Positions 48,901 to 61,241 are shown, counted from the first letter of the stretch. The stretch: DNA of 64,000 nt from Istiophorus platypterus (GCA_016859345.1 CM029119.1:10110896-10174895), one strand, 5' to 3'. A program made the numbers and translations. The notes: generated by a model not told the origin, from the letters alone.

Positions 48901-50640
48901 GTTTTGACTGCAAATCTCGCACATGATCTCCATTAAATTGTATGTCCTGTGCCTGTTGGGTCAAACATTGACACTTAACCGAACTTCATCAAACCTAGAT
49001 AATACTCAACAGACTACACAAGTAAAGAGAACATTGTTATCCCACAGAATATGGCTGCATGGCTGATAATAAAGAGATGATAAATGATAGAGAAGCCTTG
49101 ATTCGTTTTATTTTTCACTGACATTAATGCTCAGATGCTGCGGCCTTTTTTTTTTAAAACATTTTTTAAAAATATTGCATATCACAGTAGTAATCTAATG
49201 GGACACTGAGCATGTATCACTTGATGAAGTATGAGTGAGTAGATCCTAATGATACAGAAATTGCCAAAACACATCGGACATTACTCTCTGAAGTTTTTGG
49301 GGTTCTGTATTTTACTACTGTGCAACCAGGAAATTTAAACTGTCAACCATAAGGAAGTAGCTCTGTCCAACCAAATAATTTTACAGGCTGTTTTTGGATG
49401 TTTTAATTAGTTCTCCCACATCCCTATGTCCAGGCAAGTCATTAAGCAAGGATGATGTCAAACCCTGTTAAAAGATTTGGAAATGGCATGACACCCCCTG
49501 ACCCCCCCCCCCCCCCGCCCCCCCGCCCGCCTCTTCTGTCTATCTCACCACTATGACTATCCAAATAAGGCAGAAATGCCAAACAGAAAAATATGGAGAT
49601 ATGATTCCCAATGGTGTGCTTAATGACCTGAATATGTTTCAAGATGTATAAGGCTTTTGTACTGTGGTTTTCAGAAGCCTCATGAAAAACAGGCCTGCTG
49701 GTTCTTTACGGACCCTGACTCCAGAACTCGTGACAAATTCAACTCACCGCTGGATGCCAGTGGTGCGAGTATGAAGCCTGAGGTCACACATTTCTGAAGA
49801 ATCCAGTGCACCTCTGCCTAAATACCTAAATTTGTTTCGTTCTATCAGGTATTTAATGCGCGGTACAAACCGGGAACATGAATAAGAGTCGCTTCTTGCA
49901 GTTTTTTCTGAATTTATTTATATATTCATTTTTGCTGTGTCACACTGGAGTCCCGTTGCCCATTATACCAGCACTATGAGCAGTTCATTTTCTTTGTTGT
50001 TACTAAACATATGTTTATTGACTCTAGCCCATAATGTCCTGGCAGCATTGTAGCAAGAGGACTATTGTAAAATACTGCTACGTTGCAATAACGGTGCTAC
50101 GTTGATAAACTAACTGCACGATAACCGCAGTGAACTGCTCTACCAATCCCTCCAAATCTAAATACAGCATTATATAAGATGATATATTGCAAGTCTTCCT
50201 AATGGGAAAATGAGCCTTCGTCATATTCCCATAGATAACGGACCGTAAGAATTATGGGATGTCACTGTGAGGTACTCCCAGAAGAGCCACATTAGAGTTT
50301 AATAGGCAAAAAAAATTGGCTGTCAAAAACATTATTGGTAAATGTCAAGGTTTTCTCAGTTGCTTAGACTCACAGAGGAAGGTCTTCTTTCTGCTTCCCA
50401 TTGTGCATAATGGTTCAGAAATCCCACAAAGAGGAACCTCTTATGTTAAAAGCAGTAGCCACAAAAGACCAGACAATGCAGACACAAAACAAGATGAGGT
50501 TTGACACCCTCTCTTTAGCGGCATGATAACTTTTTCTATCGTGTGCTTTCACTTACGGGGGAAAATCTCCTGAAGATATTGCAATTTGGAGTATTTACAG
50601 TACATTCGGTACAACTATAGTCAAGGCAGTAGCTATGCGA
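45946..50640. other. Intergenic DNA, no gene seen
   Basis: Holds homopolymer runs (A at 46619-46634, T at 47581-47600) and a C/G-rich run at 49501-49531. A 66-codon minus-strand frame at 48767-48964 is not recognised. No gene can be supported. Confidence 0.6.
49492..49531. repeat. C-rich homopolymer tract
   Basis: Runs of C interrupted by single Gs; the minus strand is G-rich with several long G runs and could form a G-quadruplex. Confidence 0.85.
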
Positions 50641-50644
50641 GGAA

Positions 50645-51095
50645 AGTGTATTGAGCTAAATGTTATGGTCAGCATGCTATCATACTCACAATGGCAATAA
50701 TACAGTAACATTCTGTTGTTTAGTAAGTATATGTACTATATTCTGCACCGTATTTTAGCGTATTAGCATGCTATCATTCGCGAATTAACATTAGTAATTA
50801 AAGCTGAAGCTGATGGGAGTGTCATTAGTTCTGTCATTAGGTATTTCAAGATTCAATAGATGCCAAGACATTTTTTTGCAAAAGACAAAAAAATGTAAGC
50901 CTCATGGTGTTAAGCTAAAAGAATACGATTCAGGAGATCTCAAAAGTCTGGGTATCAGAAGATGAATTATTCAATACTCATCCATCCTCTCACTACTATA
51001 ATAATATTTCAGTCTGGACCCAAATTGGCAGGCCGTCGGCCAGCTTACATTGCCATCCCCAGAAACATGCCACTAGCAGGGCTCAAAACATTAAA
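50645..51095 (-). repeat. Interspersed fish repeat family A, copy 3
   Basis: Reverse orientation. The blocks CATGCTATCAT, GCTGATGGGAGTGTCATTAG and, at the far end, TTTCAGTCTGGACCCAAATT and CATTGCCATCCCCAGAAACA occur in the same order as in the other copies. Confidence 0.65.
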
Positions 51096-52950
51096 AAAAA
51101 ACATTGCTCATATGCAGGTAGTTAAAATAGTTGGATATAACCCTTATGAGACTAAATATGCAAATATTATGTATAGCATGTCCCCAAAGTATGTCGAGCC
51201 ATATGGCAGACAAGGAAGATGGCAGGAAAAAAGCAAACTTTATTACTTCTACCACGTTAAATTTTAATCAGTGTTAAAAAGAAGCTGCACCAAAGCATTG
51301 AGCACAGAATTGTGACAGAATAACCTACTGTTTTATTGTTTTTACTGCGTGTGTTGGTGCAGTCGAACCGTAGGCGATCCCGCTTCAATGTCCTGCTGTC
51401 ATTTGTTACTGAAAACAAAAAAGGAATAATATTTAATCCGGGGAAAGAAATTGTCACCTGTATTAACACAGCCACTCGTGTGTTAAATATTATCTGATAT
51501 GCCACAGTAGAGTGGATGAGAGATGTTGGCAGACATCCACAGTGGTAATGCTGCATTACACATGCCAGCCTGCTGTCCTCATAATCTCCATGAAATCTGA
51601 TGGGGGAACCTCATCGTCCCCCTGCACTTCTGGTGCATTAGTATTCCTCTCACACCGAGCAAGGGAGGCCAGTGTGTGTGACATTCCTCAGAAAAATAAA
51701 AGAGTCAACACCGGTGAGGATTAATCGAATGGCTACAGGGCCCAACTCCAACAAACCTGGCTCATTTCAGGTAATGAGAACACTTACTTTTTAATCTTCC
51801 CTGTTGTTGTCCTCACTCGTGCGCGTTACGTCCCCTTCGCAAAGTCCTCTCATGTCTCCCACAACTGGACCCAAGAAATTTGTCTATATTCCTGTGTAAG
51901 ATTGTGGGCTAAGATGCTCTTTTACACTGGTAAAAGTGAAACTCCTTTGACGTTCTTGGAAAAATGTCTTTTAGAAAATGCCTAATGTAATTCATAATAA
52001 AGGCCTGGTGACCGCATGACATGTGAAACAATATGACATCAAAGTTATATGATTTCCATTGATTGAGCCTTGGCTGTTGCTCAAAGGGATCTTTTCTGAG
52101 TCTTGAGTACAGTAACAGCTACAGTTCACCAAGTCACGTAGACCTCAGACGGGCCTTCCCTGTTTCAGTGGCCCAGTGAGCAAACATTGAGACCGGGACT
52201 CTTTGGACTCGCACTTCAAACAGTGCTTTCAGTCTTCGGTGCAAGCTCCGATCAAAGACCGATCCCTTACTTTTCAAATCCACATGGCCTCTCATTAGTG
52301 CCACACCAGGAGGAGACTTGACTACAATACTAAGCTTTTTGGTGTTACGTTTCATGTGTGGTTTCACGTTGATTATATAAATTTATCGTTAAAGTAAAAA
52401 TGTCGACTAGGGAGACCAGTAAGCGAAAGAGATGATGTGGTTTGGAGCTTTTCGATTTCAAACAACCTGGCATCACTACTGACAGTTTTCTATGAGAAAA
52501 GATCAATGATTTCTTTTTTTTTTGAGCTGTAGGATCCAGTGTTATAGGGTATATGACTGTTGGTCTCCTGGACAGAGCCACTTGAGACCAAGATGTCTAG
52601 GAATCAAAATCATTTTTTGCCATTTTGCAAAGCTGACTTTTCATAACCAGAAAAAAAAATACACAGCAGATGTTGCAGTGCCCATTTAAGCTTAGTGTTT
52701 TATAAAGAGAAAACAAAAACAAAACACAAAATGTGCAATATTTTTATATGCATTATGTAAAAAACATTACCATTAGCATTAATGTTGAATAAAACATCTA
52801 AAACAAATTTGATATTATAATGGGGGACTAAGTTGCTGTCTGAATAATAAACTGCAGGCCATACACATGATGATGATGTTGCGTGCATAGTAGTTATTAC
52901 TGTAAATGTTACCGTTGATTTTTTTGCCACCCTGTGCATCTGTATCGTCA
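51096..52950. other. Intergenic DNA, no gene seen
   Basis: AT-rich. Open frames at 51257-51556 and 52134-52367 (minus) are not recognised. Confidence 0.55.
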
Positions 52951-52959
52951 ATATCATAC

Positions 52960-53270
52960 TGTGAATTGACGGTGATACACAGCGAGGGGTGTCTAAGTAA
53001 GGTGTCAGGCTGCCATGAACGTCGGAGACAGCTTCGGTGCTCCCGCTAACAGTTTCCACATCAGGAATCCTAATGGAAGGACGACTACAATTCTTTCTAA
53101 AAATATTCCCTTATTTGATATTTTGATCATGGTGGCGGAAAATCCAAAATCTCCAATCGGTGTCCACTTGGGTTGAGATCCTGTGCCTGTGAAAAGTAAT
53201 GAGTATATCATTCACATCATTTATATATTCATGAAACCATTCAGTGAACCCTCGTGCCCTGTATGAAAGC
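52960..53270 (-). mobile_element. Decayed Tc1-like transposon fragment, family B copy 2
   Basis: Minus strand retains ARGFTEWFHEYINDV and later a piece with ETVSGSTEAVSDVHGSLTPY, corresponding to the C-terminal end of a Tc1-type transposase. The plus-strand block TTGGGTTGAGATCCTGTGCC and the words around it are shared with copy 1 near 42290-42330. Frame broken. Confidence 0.65.
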
Positions 53271-53535
53271 AGTGAAATTCATTACATTTCTCCACTTATT
53301 TTGTCAGGTTCTTCCTTTAATTTGGCATTCGTCTATATTTGCACACCTTCTCTTTGCCGTTTTGCACTGCAGGGTAAATACAGAATGTAAATCCGTAAAC
53401 ATCTGAAAATTATGTGAAATTTGCAGTTAGCTCTGTCTAGCCAACTCTCACTGAATATTTTTTTTTAGAATCCTAAATATTTTCTATTTATGATCATTTT
53501 TTATCTTTCCTTTGCAGCTGCCTTGGCTCAATTTC

Positions 53536-53575
53536 CCCTTGGGGCTCAATGAAGTTCATTTTAATCTTCATAAAA
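53536..53575 (+). repeat. LINE-type 3' tail wording, second copy
   Basis: TTTCCCCTTGGGGCTCAATG then AAGTTCATTTTAATCTT, similar to the tail at 43860-43910. Confidence 0.4.
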
Positions 53576-55070
53576 ACATTCTTATAGAATCAAGATAGTT
53601 TTATCCTGCAGAGCAGTGAAGAAGAAATCTCAGTAATACCCATTTGTAAGTCCTGTACTACTTACCTTGCTGGAGTCACTGCAAATCTGGAAGAGTGGAA
53701 AATCAGATATACTGCATTTGACGTAAATGAGGCATAAATAAAGAATTGTTCTCGGCTTGTATGCAGACGTGCTTCATTTCAAGCCACAAACCTCATGGCT
53801 ATTGCTGTAATTCAAAACAGTGAAGTGGTTCCTCTTTTGTGTTTGTAGCCTATGGCATCAAGTGCATCATGGGAAACATGGGAAATAAGTGTACTGTAGA
53901 CTGTAATGGTCTCTCAGTGAGAACAGGAAGAATCTCAGATGTGTTATAATCATTTACAGCATCTGAAACCGATTTCTTTTCCGCATGGGCGATGTCGGTG
54001 CTTCATCACCAAATTTTAACAATTATTCTCTGCTCATTTTGAACCATCACTGTGAGACGCTTGTAGAAACTTCTTTTCTTAACTTGTAAAAGAAGAAGAT
54101 ACTTTCGAGGGAGCGCTCGATCCTACCGGATGCACTGTCTTTATCCTCATTAAATCCAGCGGTCATCTCGCAAACCCACACAGACACATCCACATATCCA
54201 CACTCTCACACACACACACATACACACGCAAACCTGACAATCAGTTACCAAAAGACATCTGGTAAATATCTGAAGCAAAAAATAATGAGCTATACTTAAT
54301 TAGTAACTGTCTTTAGGGTTGGGGTATTGGGGATAGCTAACCAGATGCATGATTAAATGCAGTCTGAAAAAGGAGGAAGTGCATGCCACAGGTGTCTGTT
54401 GCCAAGGAGATAAAGGGGTACTTCAGATGAAATTTGTCGCAATATCGGCGTAAAATTTATGTTAGATGTGATTTGATCATCTTTGGTATTTATATTGATT
54501 AACTTATACAGTATATCATTTACAACAATTTGCAAACGCAAGTACAGACTTTCTCTAGATCGTGTGGTGAGAATGGGTTAAGATGAACAAAGCCCTTACT
54601 TAACACTGTTATCTTAGTCTTTATTTTGTCACAATTGTATGTCAAATATATATACGTCTATATGACATATATTATATGACATATATAATTTCATTTCTTT
54701 ACATTAGAGAAACAACATAGAGATGACACACTTTTGGTTTCTAAGTAGAAGCTCCTTTTAAATAGTGGCATTTTTTTCAGTACACTGTTTAAGTCAAGCT
54801 CCCACTCAAGTCACGGTTTTTGTTTTCCTTATTGAGTCACATTTATTCACAATGTGTGTTTGTTTGTCTCTTTTTCTTTATAATTTGATGTCTTTTGTTT
54901 TGTCAACGTTTTTTTTCATTTGCAGTTCGGTCTGTTCATGTTCTTTCAAAATCGATGGCCATCTGTTATTGGTCCATGTTGGCACACAGATGGTCCCACC
55001 TGCTATCCATCCTGTGCCTGTATACAGTTATTGGAAATAGTGTCTTTGAAGCTTTACAGAGTTAATCCAA
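53576..55070. other. Non-coding DNA downstream of the neuregulin-3-like exons
   Basis: Contains (CA)n near 54208-54230 and an ATATGACATATA-rich patch near 54648-54690. No exon was found. Confidence 0.55.
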
Positions 55071-55528
55071 TCAGCTTGCAGAGGGCCTGGCATAGGCATT
55101 TCCAGTTCCTTTGCAGCTGGGCCCTTTGGTGGTCAAGGAGCTGTGTGCGCCTCCATACACAAGGGATGTCTGACCTTGGCACCGTCCCTGGGCTTCTCTT
55201 TGGCCTACTGCCTTCAAACCCCTGGCCCCACTGCCTGTGTGCAGAACTCTCGCTGAATATTGGACACTTTTCCGTTCTGACTCCCGCGCAGTCCCAGTCT
55301 GGAGAGTGTTTGTGCCACTGCAGTGAATCTCGCTGTGAGACCCGGACATTTTCATTGAGCTGGAAAGGATTTTCTGTTTTATTTCCTGCGCGAGTTCCAC
55401 TGTAATTTCAATGGAGCAATGTGTTTGCGCGGAGCCGAGATTCTTCTCCGACCCCAATGAAGCAGCGGCGGTGGAAGGAGGGCTAACACTGCTGGGCATA
55501 ACACCAGGTGCCATCCCTATAGTCTCAC

Positions 55529-55809
55529 AACAGGGAGAGGGAGAATTGCTAATGGGCACCGCTGACTTTCCAGCCAACACAGGGTGCCACTTGAGGAGCC
55601 CCCCTTTGTTCTGCTCACTCGTGTCTGCCTGCCCTGCTTCGAGGTCAGTTGCTTGGAGTGAGGGGATGATGGGCACAGAGCGGGTGCGCAGGGAGGGTGG
55701 AAGGAAGGTTGTTCCCTTATCTAGACGGGTGCATGGGACCTCAGTCCATCCTTTTCTGGCTGCGAAGTGAGAGAGTGAGGTCCTGCTGAGGAGGGCGCCG
55801 ACCCTTCCA
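55529..55809 (-). CDS. Candidate downstream exon of a neuregulin-3-like gene
   Basis: On the minus strand, after a pyrimidine-rich acceptor (GATTCTGCCAG|TGG; an alternative is CCTAAAG|GTG, ending the exon at 55824), a frame runs open with the split-codon phase that the 59.2-kb exon needs. It contains SVPIIPSLQ, matching the SVPIIPSVG of human NRG3's cytoplasmic tail, with looser similarity before it (SHF...W...P...LDK) and after it (LKW, then a VPIS block). A possible donor, CCCTGTT|GTGAGA, lies at 55528; without splicing the frame continues to a stop at 55071. The conserved C-terminal end of NRG3 was not found, so this is either a diverged paralogue or an exon followed by another outside my recognition. 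GC content is higher than around it. Confidence 0.4.
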
Positions 55810-55824
55810 CTGGCAGAATCACAC

Positions 55825-57594
55825 CTTTAGGCAGAAGAAAGAATAGAATTGGCAGCGTAAGAATGAGAGACCAAGTGATTTATATTGTGACCTTTCCGTC
55901 CTAGACACTCATGACCTAAGCGGAATAAAATGGGGTGAGTAATCCAGAATATGGAGATACAGCTACCATTCTCTTGTGCTTTTCATTATTTTATTTCAAT
56001 TCAGCAGAAAAAAAAAAATAACACCAACAAAATAGTCATTATTTAGGTATTGTTCTTTCATATTCTTTGTGTAATTGTTTATAATAATATAATTCTCAGC
56101 ATGAGCAGCCTGTATTATTACTGCATGATTGCTTGGCTGAAAAATCAGTTTTCTCATGACTGCCTTATCAGAGATTGAAGGCGTTAGAAACATAGCTACT
56201 TGATTCCTGAACCTGGCCTCGGTCAGTATGTGAAAAATTACATATTGCCTCCTTGGACCGCTTTACATGTGCTCTAATTTTAGTGTTTGAAATGCAACTC
56301 ATTACACAGTCTCACAGAATGCGTCTTGTTTGACAGGCTCATGATGTGACATTTGGAGTGAATGAAGGTGCGCTTTTGGCAGTGAGAATTTCAGCTTGTA
56401 TATTTGCTTGATAATACAACCATCAATCATGTATTTGAAAAATGTGAGGTGTTGTGAAACATTGCAGACAACCTTGAAAAACATCATATTCAGTGTGAAA
56501 GTAATATATCAGAGCAGGAAACTTATTCAGAGTCAAGTGGCTAAGTTTGTATATACGTATGGATGCGCACAAGGGTTAGGATTGTTACTGAAGACTCAAT
56601 TCACATTTAGAATCACCCTGGCACAGCCTTAGGAGACGGCCAATTTTATTGTCGGCTTTCAGAGGCTGTTTGTAGCATAACCAAGTTTAAATAATTGAAT
56701 TACTTTCCCACTCCTCCCTCGGTATTATAAGGGCAAATGCAAGCTGGAGGTAAATCCGGCAGATCAAAACATATCTAAAAATAGCTCCCATAGCAAATTT
56801 GCCTTCAATTCCGTCCTTATCTGCAATGGGTAAATATATGTTTTGACACTGGATAATTAAACTAACAATACTCTGCAGGGATTTGTGATCACAAAATGGA
56901 AAACATGGAAAAGTATTCCGATGTTTGTTTGCTGTCTTTGCCTCCTTTTACAAAAAAAAACAACCCAAAACAAAACACTTTCCGCCGGACTACATTCTGT
57001 GCCTCCATCTTTACGTCGCCGCACTCTCATCATCTCTGCACAATCTTCCTTCTTTCCTCACTTTCCGTCTAGTGTTCTCTCACTCTCCTTTCCACCTCCC
57101 AATTCTCATTTCCAGAGATGAGACGGTGTATCCATGGCAACAAGAGAGAGGTGGGGGCCGGAGGAGGAGGAGGAGAAAGAGGCAGAATGGAGGGGGGGGA
57201 CTGTAAGCCTGATAGCTTGGTGTGGCAAGGCTGGTAAGTCAAGAAATAGGTCATTTCAGCCTCCTGAAGGCCAGTCGGAACGACATTCGACTGATGGATC
57301 TTCAGGGGAAACATCAATGGCTAATAAGATCTAAACTATCTAATCTAAACTGTAACTGTACAAATGCTATCTTATCCCCAAGGAGAAGAGAAGCCCTCTC
57401 ATTTCAGCTCTTCTCCTAAACACATGAAAAAGCTGTGTTAGATTTAATTGCCTTTAGCTTACAGATTTAGCCTTTGTGGTTTTGAAAAAGAATTCTCATT
57501 AGTTTCTTTATTAGTTTGTTTGTTTGTTATTCTGTGCGCTTGCTTGTGTGTGTGTGTGTGTGTGTTTGTGTGCGTGTATGTGTGTGTTTGTGTG

Positions 57595-57647
<53 letters not shown>

Positions 57648-59243
57648 AGAGGGTAACTGTTATGGTCCTGGAGGATTTCTCTGTACAACCATTGGAAAGA
57701 ACTGCTGAGCTCCATGGAGCTTTGTTCAAAAATCTAAATTATGGAAATAGGTCACATAAAGAGTTTGGCAGCATACTGTGTATCTAACAAGTTACTGTAA
57801 CACTCAATCAGGTTGGCATGCTAATAGGAACATTGCTAGACATTTTTAAGTGTGCGGAATGCACGAGGGACACTACTGCTTTAATGACAGACATTTCTGA
57901 TAACAATGCCATCACTCAAGTTGCACACACTGACAGCAAATTAGGCTGTTTCTCAATCATATGCTAAATAGGGATGCCTTACTCTGGCTTACAGATGCTC
58001 TCTTCTGCATACCCAAATAAAAGCCTAAAATAATTCAGTGTTTTCAGTCTTTAAGAGGAAAAGCCAGTGGAGCTGCTTGACGTTATGCATTATTCTACTG
58101 AGGAAAACAAGAGCCTCAATGAACAGTGTAACATGAATATTCTCCAGCTTTGGTAGCTGTTACACAACAGTCACTCTTATTCATGATCTACAAATCTTCA
58201 AGAAAAGTTTAAACTGATGTAAAGTAATCGGAAACTTTGTCTCTATGTGGATAATCTTTTTCCCCCTCGGGGACACCAAAAAAAAAAAAGAATCTCCCCT
58301 TTGATAAAACAAAAAGTGCCAGAGATGATTTCTACCTTTTTTTTAACCCATGCCAGTGAGAATAATCAGACTGTACTCTAAAAATATAAGTTATTTTAAG
58401 CCCAAGATCACCAACTGGTGAGAAGCTGCTCTGCCAAAAGTCCTGCCGGCTTTTAGAGCGTCCTGAAACAGCGCCAGTAGCTGTGCTTCACTTGTGATAG
58501 CCATGAAAATAGGGCACCTTGCTCTCCTTATTTGACATCAGGATGAGCATTAGGAAATTCAAGATGTGCTTATGCCTGAAATTAGTCCTTTGCAAATGGT
58601 AGTTTTGTTCAGAAAGGCTTCAGTCACCCAGCATGGCTCCATGTTCAGCTTTGTATATGACAAAATATTAAATTATTTCTTTGATACGAGGACCATGAAA
58701 CTTTCACTTAATGCTCGAGCCAAAATCAAAACATTCTGGAAATCTTGAAATTCACGTGAACTTGTGCATCATCTGGTAATTAGCTTCGCCACAGTTGTTG
58801 TATTTTTAACCATGATAAAACCATGCAGATAAAACACATTTTCATTTGCAGCAGCAGCCCGGTGGCAAGTGTAAGGAGGATTATACGCAGACTCATATCT
58901 TGGACTTCCCCAGCACCATGACACTGTTGAGCGGTTGGGATCAAGTGTGTTCTCCAAATTAATTGTGACAGTCCCAGTTGAAGGAGGGCACAGCAGATCT
59001 CATTTATTTCCCTGGATCAGATTTCATAAGCTAGTTCACGGATTCGAACTGAGAGCATTTCAGTCATAAACTCATTTCTCCCAAAATTATCCTTCTGCCA
59101 CTCCAACTTAACCCCAGTTAGTCTGGGTGTCCGCATCACTCAACTGGCTTTTTGACCTCAGTGTAGAGGGAGGCAAAGAGAATTTTCACTTCGAGGAACG
59201 AACAAACATGACAAAACTAACAAAAAGACAGAAAACGTTTCAC
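55825..59243 (-). other. Probable neuregulin-3-like intron
   Basis: No coding sequence supported. 56640-56900 and 58420-58560 are repeat-free and could be conserved non-coding DNA. GA-rich DNA lies near 57140-57205. Confidence 0.4.
57545..57645. repeat. Compound (GT)n microsatellite
   Basis: About 100 bases of GT repeat, the first part of which contains a 20-base unit (TGTGTGTTTGTGTGCGTGTA) present twice in tandem. Confidence 0.95.
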
Positions 59244-59426
59244 CTTCTTATGGAGTCCACGTCTCTTGACTCATCTTCCTGCAAGTGCTTGTAGACAGGT
59301 CCAGCCACTCTGGATCCATCGATGAGATTGGTCGATATTATGTGTTTCCCTCTGGACACAGGTGGGGTCCTGAAATAATTAGTCTCCTTCCGCTGTTGGG
59401 CAGGACTAAGTGAAAGGGAACTACTT
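59244..59426 (-). CDS. nrg3: Candidate exon of a neuregulin-3-like gene (cytoplasmic tail)
   Basis: 183 bases between a strong acceptor (TCCCCTCTGGTTGCAG|AAGTAG) and donor (ATAAGAAG|GTGAAA), with 60 whole codons and matching split codons at both ends. The peptide contains SLSLSPAQQRK, FRTPPVSRG and AGPVYKHLQEDESRDVDSI. Human NRG3 has, in the same order, SLSSCCSPGQR, FRRTPPSPR and GPAYQQLEESRIPDQDTI in the cytoplasmic tail. Neuregulin-3 is an EGF-family ligand for ERBB4 in the nervous system; the tail is intracellular. Its EGF and membrane-spanning exons would be to the right, beyond the window. Identification is from memory of the human protein, so the paralogue (3a, 3b) is undecided. Confidence 0.6.
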
Positions 59427-59800
59427 CTGCAACCAGAGGGGAAACAAATAAAGAGGATAAATATCACTGATTTAATAGACTCTGTCACAAAAGCTGCATC
59501 GATTGAAACAAGGCTCACTAATTCATTTATTGTATCAACTTTATCTCATCTCTGGTGTTCATTGATGTAAAATGGACTGACCTTTCCGTTTGATGTTTGA
59601 CTGAGAAACAGCATCATATTCCACATTCAGCTGACTCTTTGCATAAATTAACTTGGTATTGAAGTCTAAGCAACAGACTGGGGTATCAGATACACAAGTC
59701 TAAGAAGAGTAATTTATCAGTCAGCAGTACAATTTACATAAACATTAAATAATTTGTCATGGCTCAATCAACAAGAGGAGAGGAGAGGAGGAATGGACTT
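59427..59800 (-). other. Intron sequence, no feature seen
   Basis: AT-rich DNA upstream of the neuregulin-3-like exon. Confidence 0.5.
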
Positions 59801-59804
59801 AGTC

Positions 59805-60193
59805 TTCTGTGCTGGCAGCTCTGTGAGGCTGTACTTAGGCACGAACTTAGGCATTTTGTCCTGATGATAATGCTGGATGAAGCTCAGGGGTTCATCAAAG
59901 TCAGATTGTTTTTGTGCCCATCCATCTCAGGGTAGTAATTCCGCTTAGAGAATTTTTTTTCTTTTTGTTTTTTTGTGAATATTGAGGGATATTTCACCGA
60001 ATACTGTTAGTGAAATCTTGAAAAAGTCAAATGATCACCAAAGTCGTTACCCTCTAGGGACCCCGAATATCTGCAGCGAATTTCACTACATACACCCAGT
60101 ACATCCAGGAGTTGCCAAGATGTGGACCAGAGTGGTGGTCTGGCTGATTGACATGGCCACCCGCAGAAGATCAAAGCTTGCATGGCTAAAAAT
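59805..60193 (-). repeat. Interspersed fish repeat family A, copy 4
   Basis: Reverse orientation: CTCTGTGAGGCTGTACTTAG, TTTTGTCCTGATGATAATGC, GATCACCAAAGTCGTTACCC, GACCAGAGTGGTGGTCTGGC and GCATGGCTAAAAATT, in the order of the family. Confidence 0.7.
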
Positions 60194-60949
60194 TAACGTG
60201 AAGCATATGTAAAAATTTAAATGCCAAAATGTCTCTTTGTATGAACTTTAAAATCTACTTGCTAGGTGCTCAACTATATATGTTAGAATATACTATACAA
60301 GGACAAATTTCTTATACCTCTATCAAAAAGACCAGTATGCATTGACATATTTCTGCCTTTAATAACAGAAATGGAAGCCCTAAGAATCACTGCTTTCTGC
60401 CCAGGGAGACTCTTTTTTTCCAATTGTTCTGTGGGCAGTAGGCGGTTGATTTCAGAGCAGATCCTCGCACGTCTGCAGCAATAATGCAACGACATAAAAT
60501 CTGAATTAAAATCGTACTGCACCAAATTGTAAGCTGATGTGTGAGTATATCATGCAAGAACAAACAGCTCCCACAGCACACAAGAAATACAGACCAAAGA
60601 TTACCTTTGGTTTAATTGAATGTATATATTTGATACCAAAGCTCCCCTGTTGATCACCTCCTTCTGTTTCTTCTGTGAGCAATAGGTCACTTGATTGTGT
60701 TAGTTAAACTGAACCACTAAAAGAACTTGTGACATATAATTACCTTTGAGTGGAAATGTATTCTTGTTGAAGTACTAAACACAAATCAGTAACAAAACCT
60801 CCTCCCAACTTGATTTGGACTCTAAGTGGTGGACTGTTTGATTGTTTATGCAGTTTAAAAAGTAATCAAGATTTCCACATTTTAAGATTTTCTAGCTTGT
60901 CCTAATAACTCCTTTATTCATTTGAATTCATGCAGTAAACTAAATAGTC
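60194..60949. other. Intron sequence, no gene seen
   Basis: AT-rich; a minus-strand open frame of 80 codons near 60283-60525 is unrecognised. Confidence 0.5.
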
Positions 60950-61232
60950 GGGCCACAGTGGCTCAGGTTGTAGAGCGGTCACCCACCATCCAGAAGGGTG
61001 GTGGTATCGATCCCTGGCTCCTCCAGTCCGCATGCCGAAGTGTCCTTGGGGCAAGATACTGAACCCAAAATTGCCCCTGATGTGTGCCATCATCAGTCTG
61101 TGTATATGTGCAATAATGTTTAGAAAGCGCCATTTGAATGTGTGTGTGAATGGATGAATGTTACAGTAGTGTAAAAGCGCTTTGAGTAGTCAAAAACACT
61201 AGAAAAGCTATATAAGTACAGTCCATTCACCA
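60950..61232 (+). mobile_element. tRNA-derived SINE with intact target-site duplication
   Basis: 283 bases. The head is tRNA-like, with an A-box-like GTGGCTCAGGTTGTAGAGCG and a B-box-like GGTATCGATCC. The tail carries GTGTCCTTGGGGCAAGATAC, GTGTGTGAATGG, AAAGCGCTTTGAGTAGTCA and ends TATAAGTACAGTCCATTCAC. It is flanked by the perfect 9-bp direct repeat TAAATAGTC at 60941-60949 and 61233-61241, so both ends are fixed. Confidence 0.85.
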
Positions 61233-61241
61233 TAAATAGTC

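Noticed and set aside
54920..55405. 161-codon cysteine- and tryptophan-rich plus-strand frame
   Set aside because: No signal peptide pattern, domain or splice context. The minus-strand reading has an NRG3-like motif and compatible phase, so it is preferred.
57448..57787. Cysteine/valine- and histidine/threonine-repeat proteins
   Set aside because: Translations of the (GT)n microsatellite.
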